Made by a program: the position numbers and the translations under genes. DNA of 16,118 nucleotides. It comes from CAZNHL01 sp964572965. GTDB lineage: Bacteria; Bacteroidota; Bacteroidia; Cytophagales; UBA9547. Under the pieces are notes generated by a model. That model was not told the origin of the DNA and ran no database searches. It was given only the letters and a program-made list of their open reading frames with translations. This document shows, one piece after another, positions 1 through 5,702 of this stretch. The DNA lies in contig CAZNHL010000077.1 in NCBI GenBank assembly GCA_964572965.1, positions 1 through 16,118 of the forward strand, given 5' to 3'. Every line of letters begins with the position of its first letter. Positions within the stretch are counted from its first letter, which is position 1.

Positions 1-57
1 TACTCAATACTCAATACTCAATACTCAATACTCAATACTCAATACTCAATACTAATA
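1..57. repeat. Tandem heptamer array (ACTCAAT)n abutting a start codon
   Basis: Seven perfect copies of ACTCAAT occupy 2-50. A decayed eighth unit, ACTAATA, follows at 51-57, then four A residues and the ATG at 62. The array runs off the left edge of the window, so its full length is unknown. It fills the 5' leader of the radical SAM gene and leaves no recognisable ribosome binding site there. A shorter array of the same unit, ending in almost the same way, lies at 14872-14906. Function is unknown. Confidence 0.95.
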
Positions 58-61
58 AAAA

Positions 62-1078
62 ATGCCCTTAAAAGATTCAATAAACCTCCTCAGTAAACTC
101 ACTCCGCTCCGGGTATGGAATGGTGTGCAGGTGCTGTCGAGTTATTATTGGTCGAGACTGAGCGGTAAAGCCAGTCATTGGGGCATGCCTGTCAGTATTT
201 CATTTGAACCCACCACTTCCTGTAACTTGCGCTGTCCTGAATGCCCGAGCGGATTGCGTTCCTTTACACGTCCTATCGGCATGCTTGAAGGAGATCTTTT
301 CAGGAATACTATTGACGAACTTCAGAATCGGCTTCTTTACCTGATTTTCTATTTTCAGGGTGAGCCATTTCTGAATACTAAGTTTTTAGAATTGGTAAAA
401 TACGCTTCTTCCAAAAAAATATACACAGCCACTTCTACCAATGCCCATTATCTGACAGATGAAATGGCAAAACGCACTGTGGAATCTGGCCTTGACCGCC
501 TCATCATTTCCATTGATGGTACCACACAGGAAACTTATGAATCATATCGTGTAGGCGGTAATCTGGAAAAAGTAATTGAAGGCACAAAAAACATCATCAA
601 GTGGAAAAGAGAACTGAAGTCTTCCACACCCCATGTTATTTTTCAGTTTCTGGTAGTAAAGCCTAATGAACATCAGATAGACGATGTTTATAAATTAGGG
701 AAAGAACTCGGCATAAATGAAGTAAAACTGAAGACTGCACAGATTTATGACTATGAAGAAGGTTCTCCACTGATTCCTTCTATTGATAAATATTCCCGCT
801 ACCATAAAGAGGAAGATGGCCGCTATAGCATCAAAAACTACTTGCTGAGCCATTGCTGGAAAATGTGGCATAGCTGCGTACTTACCTGGGACGGCCGGGT
901 TGTTCCCTGCTGCTTTGATAAAGATGCTTCCCATCAATTAGGAAAAGTAGGAGAAAAAACTTTTAGACAGGTGTGGCGCAGTAATTCTTACCAAAACTTC
1001 AGACAAAGCCTGATGCGCTCACGCTCTGAGATAGAGATTTGTAAAAACTGTACCGAAGGAACTGCTGTATTTGTTTAG
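62..1078 (+). CDS. Radical SAM/SPASM domain protein
   Basis: This is a 338-residue iron-sulfur enzyme of the radical SAM superfamily, presumably cytoplasmic. The SAM-cleaving cluster motif CxxxCxxC is at C54, C58 and C61 (CNLRCPEC), preceded by the usual strand SFEPTTS. The GEP motif is at 100-102, and ISIDG (149-153) marks a core barrel strand. The C-terminal part has SPASM-type cysteines for auxiliary Fe-S binding: C265, C272, C283, C284, C327 and C330, around a TWDGRVVPCC segment. SPASM enzymes typically modify peptides or act as sulfatase-maturing enzymes, but many are uncharacterised. No precursor peptide, sulfatase or dehydrogenase partner lies beside it, so the substrate cannot be named. 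The ATG at 62 follows the heptamer array directly. The next gene starts 56 bp downstream on the same strand. Family assignment is firm; function is open. Confidence 0.9.
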   Translation: MPLKDSINLLSKLTPLRVWNGVQVLSSYYWSRLSGKASHWGMPVSISFEPTTSCNLRCPECPSGLRSFTRPIGMLEGDLFRNTIDELQNRLLYLIFYFQGEPFLNTKFLELVKYASSKKIYTATSTNAHYLTDEMAKRTVESGLDRLIISIDGTTQETYESYRVGGNLEKVIEGTKNIIKWKRELKSSTPHVIFQFLVVKPNEHQIDDVYKLGKELGINEVKLKTAQIYDYEEGSPLIPSIDKYSRYHKEEDGRYSIKNYLLSHCWKMWHSCVLTWDGRVVPCCFDKDASHQLGKVGEKTFRQVWRSNSYQNFRQSLMRSRSEIEICKNCTEGTAVFV

Positions 1079-1134
1079 GATTGTAACATGTGTTTTTGTA
1101 ATTTATTGAAAACAAACACATTAATCTCCAACTT

Positions 1135-1458
1135 ATGAAGCCATTTATACTGCACATTCCAACACTACGCGTGGCCGCTGCCGCTTTTTGGCCTTTTATT
1201 TTTATACAAAAGAAAGCTCTTCTCAAAAATCGAAATCTTATTAATCACGAGTTAATTCACCTGCGCCAACAAACAGAGCTGCTCATTGTTCCATTCTATA
1301 TTTTGTATGGAATCAACTTTTTGATTAACCTGATTACTTACAGGGATAGTGACAAAGCCTACCGCGAGATTATTTTTGAGAGGGAAGCCTTTAAAAATGA
1401 AAATCGCAAAAATTACCTGAACAAAAGAGCTTTCTGGGCATTCATAAACTATTTGTGA
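1135..1458 (+). CDS. Small membrane protein with HExxH motif (putative minimal metallopeptidase-like)
   Basis: This 107-residue protein resembles, from memory, a small hypothetical family common in Bacteroidota. What can be seen: a hydrophobic N-terminal stretch with FWPFIFIQKK (about 18-27); the motif HELIH at 38-42, matching the zinc-protease HExxH consensus; a hydrophobic segment at about 49-68, probably one membrane span; and a charged C-terminal part with FEREAF (81-86), whose Glu82 or Glu84 could be a third metal ligand. HExxH plus a downstream Glu is the arrangement of gluzincin peptidases, including membrane types such as M48 and M56, but this protein is far shorter than those. Activity is an inference and the protein could be a catalytically dead relative. 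It sits between the radical SAM gene (56 bp gap) and the DUF3817 gene (62 bp gap), all on the same strand. Confidence 0.75.
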   Translation: MKPFILHIPTLRVAAAAFWPFIFIQKKALLKNRNLINHELIHLRQQTELLIVPFYILYGINFLINLITYRDSDKAYREIIFEREAFKNENRKNYLNKRAFWAFINYL

Positions 1459-1520
1459 GAAGGTTAAAGTTTTTGGATTCGCGTGCGTAACTTGCAAACC
1501 GAAACTAAAAACATAAACAT

Positions 1521-1817
1521 ATGACACTAAGCATTTTCCGTCTCGTAGCCCTTTTAGAAGGTATTTCCTATCTGGTTCTGTTATTGATTGCAATGCCCTT
1601 AAAATACATCGGCGGCATTCCGGAAGTTGTAAAATATGTAGGCTGGGCACATGGCGTGCTGTTTGTCGCCTTTGTAGTATTGTTAGCTCAGGTTTGGTAT
1701 AACTTACGCTGGTCTTTTGTCACAGCTGCCCTTGCTTTCATTGCTTCATTGTTACCATTTGGTACATTTATACTTGATGCTAAGTTGTTGAAAAAAGAAG
1801 CAGAAACTGCTGAATAA
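1521..1817 (+). CDS. DUF3817 integral membrane protein
   Basis: This is a 98-residue membrane protein matching the DUF3817 family in length and signature: an N-terminal FRLVALLEGISYLVL segment, then MPLKY, and GWAHGVLFVAF in the second hydrophobic stretch. Three hydrophobic segments can be seen at about 7-27, 38-60 and 66-86, followed by a short charged tail (KLLKKEAETAE). The inner membrane is the likely location. The family has no established biochemical role, so none is assigned. The gene is the last of a plus-strand run and ends one base before a strong bidirectional terminator shared with the convergent higBA operon. The ATG at 1521 is preceded by an A-rich leader without a Shine-Dalgarno sequence, as is usual in this phylum. 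Confidence 0.85.
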   Translation: MTLSIFRLVALLEGISYLVLLLIAMPLKYIGGIPEVVKYVGWAHGVLFVAFVVLLAQVWYNLRWSFVTAALAFIASLLPFGTFILDAKLLKKEAETAE

Positions 1818-1858
1818 AAAACAAGGGAGTATTGGTTCAAATAATACTCCCTTGTTTT
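1818..1858. terminator. Bidirectional intrinsic terminator
   Basis: A perfect 16-bp inverted repeat (left arm 1818-1833, right arm 1843-1858) encloses a 9-nt loop. The arms read AAAACAAGGGAGTATT and its complement, so each transcript ends the stem in a U-run. It lies between the stop of the DUF3817 gene (1817) and the stop of higA (1869, minus strand) and can serve both convergent units. Confidence 0.93.
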
Positions 1859-1868
1859 AAAAAGTTAT

Positions 1869-2168
1869 TTAAGCAACCCGATGTTGATAATGCTCTATTA
1901 ATTGAAGTTCTTTATACTTTATATTCCCTTCTTCTTCAATATCAAAATCATCCTGGAGACCTAACCAAAACTTCGCAGAGTTTCCAAAGTATTTTGCAAG
2001 TCTTAATGCTGTATCTGCTGTTATTCTCCTGTTTCCTTTCAATATTTCAGAAAGTCTTGACTGAGGGATTCCTATGTCTTTAGAAAGTCTGTACGCAGTA
2101 ATTTCTAAGGGAACCAAAAACTCTTCCTGTAAAATTTCTCCCGGATGAATATTTCTTATCTTTTCCAT
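1869..2168 (-). CDS. higA: HigA-family antitoxin, XRE helix-turn-helix
   Basis: This is a 99-residue DNA-binding antitoxin of the HigA/VapI type. It opens with the family signature IHPGEILQEEFL (about 7-18). A helix-turn-helix follows (AYRLSKDIGIPQSRLSEIL), then the typical RRITADTALRLAKYFG and FWLGLQ segment. HigA proteins bind and neutralise the HigB toxin and repress their own operon. The gene is second in the operon, 11 bp after the higB stop, matching the toxin-first order characteristic of higBA. A palindrome at 2474-2498 over the promoter is the probable operator. Its transcript ends at the terminator at 1818-1858. No truncation is seen and the pair looks intact. Chromosomal higBA modules are frequently acquired horizontally, but nothing at the borders here (integrase, repeats) shows that directly. 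Confidence 0.92.
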   Translation of the reverse strand: MEKIRNIHPGEILQEEFLVPLEITAYRLSKDIGIPQSRLSEILKGNRRITADTALRLAKYFGNSAKFWLGLQDDFDIEEEGNIKYKELQLIEHYQHRVA

Positions 2169-2179
2169 TGATATGTCTG

Positions 2180-2461
2180 CTAATGATAATCAACTATTTC
2201 AACTTCTGATGCATTTCCATTATCCCATTTGAAAATAAGTCGCCACTGATCATTAATTCGAATAGAATAATATTCTTTCAAATTACCTTTCAGCTTTTCA
2301 AGTCTGTTAGAGGGAGGTATTTGCAAATCGGCCGTGTTTTGAGAGTTATTTAACATCCTCAACTTTCTTCTTGCAATTTCCTGCAAGTCTGTTGAAAAGT
2401 TTTTTACTCTTTCTCCTTCCCATATTTTTCTGGTTTCTTTTGAGCCGAAAGAAATAATCAT
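2180..2461 (-). CDS. higB: HigB-family toxin (RelE-like mRNA interferase)
   Basis: This 93-residue toxin belongs to the HigB/RelE superfamily (the 'plasmid maintenance system killer' type), whose members cleave mRNA on the ribosome. The sequence carries the family landmarks: an N-terminal MIISFGSKETRKIWEG; a helical middle with ARRKLRMLNNSQNTADLQIPP; RLEKLKGNLKEYYSIRIN; the core strand WRLIFKW; and the terminal VDYH with the conserved last histidine. Length is normal for the family and nothing is missing, so it is probably active. It is the first gene of the higBA operon. The promoter at 2485-2516 places the start of transcription roughly 15-20 bases before the ATG, in an AT-rich leader without a Shine-Dalgarno sequence. 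The SNF2 gene lies 94 bp upstream on the same strand. Confidence 0.92.
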   Translation of the reverse strand: MIISFGSKETRKIWEGERVKNFSTDLQEIARRKLRMLNNSQNTADLQIPPSNRLEKLKGNLKEYYSIRINDQWRLIFKWDNGNASEVEIVDYH

Positions 2462-2473
2462 AATATTTCGAAT

Positions 2474-2498
2474 ATTACTTACGCCAAAGGTAAGTAAT
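2474..2498. promoter_or_regulatory. Probable HigA operator (inverted repeat over the -7 box)
   Basis: A perfect inverted repeat ATTACTTAC (2474-2482), 7-bp spacer, GTAAGTAAT (2490-2498) lies just upstream of higB. The -7 element at 2485-2492 falls inside it, so a bound dimer would block RNA polymerase. Negative autoregulation through such a palindrome is the established mode for HigA; that HigA binds this one is inferred. A second AT-rich symmetric element (AATATT, 3 bp, AATATT) at 2462-2476 lies between it and the start codon. Confidence 0.75.
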
Positions 2499-2516
2499 TG
2501 GTTGCTGGTTTACAAA
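2485..2516 (-). promoter_or_regulatory. Bacteroidota-type promoter of higBA
   Basis: Read on the minus strand, TTTG (2513-2516) is followed after exactly 20 bp by TACCTTTG (2485-2492). This is a full match to the Bacteroidota consensus -33 TTG/TTTG and -7 TAnnTTTG with typical spacing. The predicted transcription start is around 2478-2480, giving a leader of under 25 nt before higB. Confidence 0.8.
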
Positions 2517-2551
2517 AAATACATCTACTGCTACAAGTTATATTAAGCAGT
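2514..2551 (-). terminator. Weak candidate terminator of the SNF2 gene
   Basis: Downstream of the SNF2 stop, ACTGCT (2546-2551 on the minus strand) pairs with AGCAGT (2527-2532) across a 13-nt loop. Seven bases later comes a run of six T (2514-2519). The stem is short and separated from the T-run, so termination may be partial. The T-run overlaps the -33 element of the higBA promoter. Confidence 0.35.
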
Positions 2552-2555
2552 CAAA

Positions 2556-5483
2556 TTAATCAAACAGATTCGTAATATCCTCTTTGGTCAGGTGTTTCAC
2601 CATTCCTTCATCGGTAGAAATCAGGTCACCGGCAAGTTTGAGCTTTGCTTTTTGCAGTAAAAGGATTTTCTCCTCTACCGTATTTTTGGTGATAAACTTG
2701 TAGGTAAAAACAGTATTTGTTTGTCCGATACGGTGCGCACGGTCAATTGCCTGTGCCTCTGCGGCCGGGTTCCACCATGGATCAAGCAGGAACACATAAT
2801 CAGCTGCTGTAAGGTTCAAACCAGTACCTCCGGCTTTAAGTGAGATTAAGAAAATGCGTATATCTTCATTGTTCTGGAACTCTTCCACCTGCTCCTGTCT
2901 GTCGCGGGTAGAACCATCCAGGTAATTATACTTCAATTGTTTTTGGTCCAGGTATTCTCGGAACAAGCTCAGGTGTTTTACAAACTGGCTAAACACCAAA
3001 ATTTTATGACCATTGGCCACGCCTTCTTCCAGTGTTTCAACTACCTCCTCAAACTTCCCGGCACTTCCGGCAAAGTCCTGATCTACCAAACGCGGGTGAT
3101 TGGCAATCTGGCGTAAGCGTGTGAGACCCTGAATAACCAGGAATTGTGAGCTGCCTACCCCTTTCAATTCTATTTCCTCAAGAATCTGGTTACGATAGAA
3201 TGACTTCACCTTTTCGTACTCGCTCTCCTGCTCTTCGCTCATCTGGCAGTAACGGACATTCTCAATTTTCTCTGGAAGTTCCTTAGCTACCTGATTTTTC
3301 TGACGGCGCAGGATAAAGGGCTTAATCATGCGATACAGCTTCTTCGTTTTATCTTCGTCATTTTTCTTTTCTATCGGAAGCAGGAATTCGTTTCTGAAGA
3401 ACGATTGTGCACCAAGCAAACCAGGGTTTACAAAGTTCATCTGTGACCAAAGATCCATCGTGCTATTTTCAATCGGCGTACCGGTCAGAATCAACTTATG
3501 GCGACTACTCAGTTTTTTTATTTCCTGTGCAATGCCCGAAGTCGGGTTTTTAATTGCCTGACTTTCATCAAGAATCACATAATTGAAATAGTATTTCTGC
3601 AACAAATCGGCATCAATACGCACCGTACCATAAGAAGTCACCACCAGGTCATAACCTGCAAACTTCTCAATATTTTTGTCGCGATAAGTACCCGTATAAT
3701 TATAAACTTTAAGATCAGGCGTAAATTTGCGGGCTTCCTGTTCCCAGTTGTAAATCAATGAAGTCGGAACAACCAGCAAAGAAGTACCGTTACCGCTTTC
3801 TTTATGGCGTAACAGAGTTGCGAGTGTCTGAACCGTTTTACCAAGACCCATGTCATCGGCAAGGCAACCTCCTAATTTAAAATCAGCAAGGAAGTTCATC
3901 CAGTTGAAACCGGCTTTCTGATAAGGTCTTAATTCTCCTTTAAAACCTGTGGGTACAGGATAATCATCAATGCTTTCAAATTCTTTCAGTTTTTCCAACC
4001 GGCGGTTCATCTGTACCTGTGCCAGGCTGTCTTCTGAAAGCTCCTGTACAAGCGCCAGATGATGCTTTTTGAGACGAAGGTTAGTTTCATCTTCATCCAC
4101 AAAATTGAACAGGTCTGAATATTGTGTAAACCATTCTTCCGGGATCACAGCAATTTCGCCGTTAGGCAAAACAAACTCCTTCTTCTTAGCCAGAATAGTC
4201 TTCCTAAGCTTAATAAAAGGGATTTCAAACTCGCCGAAACGAACAATAGCATGCACATCAAACCAATCGTTGTTTTCTCTTATTTCAAGATTGATAGAGG
4301 ATGCTCCTACGAAATAGCGTTTCTCATCTTTGGCATGCTGACGAACAAGGAAGTTCTTCTCTACCAGAAAATCACTATGGGTTTTAAGCCAGGTGAAAGC
4401 CCTTGACTTCTCAACTGTATACTTGCCAAAGCGCAGTTCAAGACCCATACTTTTCAGCATAGCTGCCTGTTCTTTTTCCCAATCCAGGCTTCTGCGCACA
4501 CGGTGGAAAATATAGCTCTCCTGTGTTTTTTCCATCTTCACACTGCAAAGAGTGGGATTATCGGAACTGAACACATAACTGCCATATTGAAAAGAGAAAT
4601 CAAACACGATCTTATTCTCTTCCTCTTCTTCCAAAACATCTGCGGAAGAATTACCGAACAAAGACATTGTCCTTGTGGCAATCTGTAATTCACTGAAAGT
4701 TAAAACAGGGCGTGGCTCGTGGTGTTCAGTATTGATCTCAAAACCTTTGGCATACACATCAAAAGATGCCACCAAAGGAGCAACAAATTTCTCGTAATAA
4801 CTTTCTTCAATCTTCCGGGGAATTTCAATGAAGTTTTTGTTCAGGAAAGGCTTCAGCTTTTTCCCGTCAACTTCTTTTGCAAAGCTGTAAAGTTTACCGT
4901 TCAACAAAAGCCAGGCTGGCTTGTTATTGATGATAATTGCATTTTTATACTGAAACTCCAGCTTTTCTCCCAAATGTTTGATGGTTGGGAAATAGTGGGT
5001 GTTGTCTTCGTTCCTGCGGAAATGAAAAAGTACAGTCGCCTTTTCCTCAGGCAAATCCAGTTTTTTCCATGTAGGCTCTCCGTCTTTACCCATCTCAAAC
5101 ACCAGCTTACCCTTCAGCAACTCCAGAATCTGAGCTTTACGTCCTTCCACATATTCTTCAATGAGCCCCTGAAGCACTTCATCACCTTTTTCTTTGTGGT
5201 ATGTTTTCAGGAAAAACTCTTCTGTTTTTATCTTCTTCTCATGAAATTTTTTGACAATCGTATCCTGATGAAGCTTGTCCATCAGCTCAATCAACTTGTA
5301 ATCCGTATCGTTGAGGCGCGAAGCAAACTCACGCATGTTCTTGGAAGAAACGTGCTGGTGCTTCAGTGTTAGTCTATTGTTCCCATCTACCTGCACAGCA
5401 TAAGCCTCGAACTGGTATCCGAGATACTCATGGTCGTAGAGCGAATAAACTATTCTGAAAGGAAGCAGCGTAGAGACATTCAT
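2556..5483 (-). CDS. SNF2-family DEAD/DEAH helicase (ATP-dependent DNA translocase)
   Basis: This 975-residue protein is a bacterial SNF2/RapA-like ATPase. The C-terminal half contains the two RecA-like lobes in order: DDMGLGKT (Walker A, 543-550); the DEAH-box variant DESQ (639-642); LTGTPIEN (motif III, about 665-672); FILRRQK; ILVFSQF; DGSTRDRQ; and finally SLKAGGTGLNL and RAHRIGQ (about 912-918) with the arginine finger. All catalytic motifs are intact. The N-terminal 500 or so residues form a long mixed alpha/beta region with no motif I can name; many bacterial SNF2 proteins carry an associated domain there. SNF2 proteins pump along double-stranded DNA to remodel bound proteins, and RapA recycles RNA polymerase. 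The specific partner of this one is unknown. It is transcribed divergently from polA across a 219-bp region containing a phased repeat array, and is followed by higBA on the same strand. No restriction or other defence genes adjoin it. Confidence 0.93.
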   Translation of the reverse strand: MNVSTLLPFRIVYSLYDHEYLGYQFEAYAVQVDGNNRLTLKHQHVSSKNMREFASRLNDTDYKLIELMDKLHQDTIVKKFHEKKIKTEEFFLKTYHKEKGDEVLQGLIEEYVEGRKAQILELLKGKLVFEMGKDGEPTWKKLDLPEEKATVLFHFRRNEDNTHYFPTIKHLGEKLEFQYKNAIIINNKPAWLLLNGKLYSFAKEVDGKKLKPFLNKNFIEIPRKIEESYYEKFVAPLVASFDVYAKGFEINTEHHEPRPVLTFSELQIATRTMSLFGNSSADVLEEEEENKIVFDFSFQYGSYVFSSDNPTLCSVKMEKTQESYIFHRVRRSLDWEKEQAAMLKSMGLELRFGKYTVEKSRAFTWLKTHSDFLVEKNFLVRQHAKDEKRYFVGASSINLEIRENNDWFDVHAIVRFGEFEIPFIKLRKTILAKKKEFVLPNGEIAVIPEEWFTQYSDLFNFVDEDETNLRLKKHHLALVQELSEDSLAQVQMNRRLEKLKEFESIDDYPVPTGFKGELRPYQKAGFNWMNFLADFKLGGCLADDMGLGKTVQTLATLLRHKESGNGTSLLVVPTSLIYNWEQEARKFTPDLKVYNYTGTYRDKNIEKFAGYDLVVTSYGTVRIDADLLQKYYFNYVILDESQAIKNPTSGIAQEIKKLSSRHKLILTGTPIENSTMDLWSQMNFVNPGLLGAQSFFRNEFLLPIEKKNDEDKTKKLYRMIKPFILRRQKNQVAKELPEKIENVRYCQMSEEQESEYEKVKSFYRNQILEEIELKGVGSSQFLVIQGLTRLRQIANHPRLVDQDFAGSAGKFEEVVETLEEGVANGHKILVFSQFVKHLSLFREYLDQKQLKYNYLDGSTRDRQEQVEEFQNNEDIRIFLISLKAGGTGLNLTAADYVFLLDPWWNPAAEAQAIDRAHRIGQTNTVFTYKFITKNTVEEKILLLQKAKLKLAGDLISTDEGMVKHLTKEDITNLFD

Positions 5484-5518
5484 AACTATTCCAAATTATG
5501 GAGATAAGCAATTTACAT

Positions 5519-5587
5519 AGAAAAACAGATACCAGACAATAGATTTTAAGAGAATAGACGAGAGATGTGAGATTTTTAGACAAGAGA
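5519..5587. repeat. Heptad-phased AGA/TCT array between divergent genes
   Basis: On the plus strand the triplet AGA starts at 5519, 5527, 5534, 5541, 5549, 5556, 5563, 5570, 5578 and 5585, that is at steps of 8, 7, 7, 8, 7, 7, 7, 8 and 7. On the minus strand this reads as a run of TCTnnnn or TCTnnnnn units upstream of the SNF2 gene. The bases between the triplets vary, so it is a degenerate periodic array, not a simple copy repeat. It encodes nothing obvious. Confidence 0.85.
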
Positions 5588-5601
5588 CTAAGGCTCAAAA
5601 C

Positions 5602-5629
5602 CAATCTTCAAATTTTGCAATCTTTAAAT
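5602..5629 (+). repeat. Short direct repeat upstream of polA
   Basis: CAATCTTCAAAT (5602-5613) is repeated with one mismatch as CAATCTTTAAAT (5618-5629). The 16-bp offset is about two steps of the period seen in the neighbouring array, and the TCT triplets here are on the plus strand, opposite to those at 5519-5587. Otherwise the 5484-5702 region holds no gene and no strong hairpin. Confidence 0.5.
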
Positions 5630-5689
5630 CTCTGAAAACAAACACCAGCCAGCCAACAACAATCCTTCAACCTTCCGCCAAAAAATTCT

Positions 5690-5697
5690 TACTTTTA
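5690..5697 (+). promoter_or_regulatory. Tentative -7 element of polA
   Basis: TACTTTTA matches the Bacteroidota -7 consensus TAnnTTTG except for the last base and ends five bases before the polA ATG. No good TTTG lies about 20 bp upstream (only CTTCAA near 5665-5670). If it is real, the transcript would be nearly leaderless. No stronger candidate is visible for polA. Confidence 0.25.
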
Positions 5698-5702
5698 CCA
5701 TT

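Noticed and set aside
1..57. CRISPR array
   Set aside because: The repeat unit is only 7 bp and tandem without spacers, and no cas genes are present.
1089..1120. Inverted repeat TGTGTTT...AAACACA after the radical SAM gene as a terminator
   Set aside because: The stem is only 7 AT-rich pairs with a long loop and no following T-run; it is unlikely to terminate transcription.
1252..1650. 132-codon minus-strand frame across the small HExxH and DUF3817 genes
   Set aside because: It is antisense to two better-supported genes with recognisable families and has no motif of its own.
4719..5372. 217-codon plus-strand open frame antisense to the SNF2 gene
   Set aside because: It is composed of low-information Phe/Leu-rich sequence opposite the N-terminal part of an intact SNF2 protein; no promoter or domain supports it.
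2556..5483. Part of a defence island (SNF2 helicase plus toxin-antitoxin)
   Set aside because: No nuclease, methylase, Argonaute or phage-defence partner adjoins; the helicase is next to polA and higBA is a separate unit with its own promoter. Adjacency alone is not enough.
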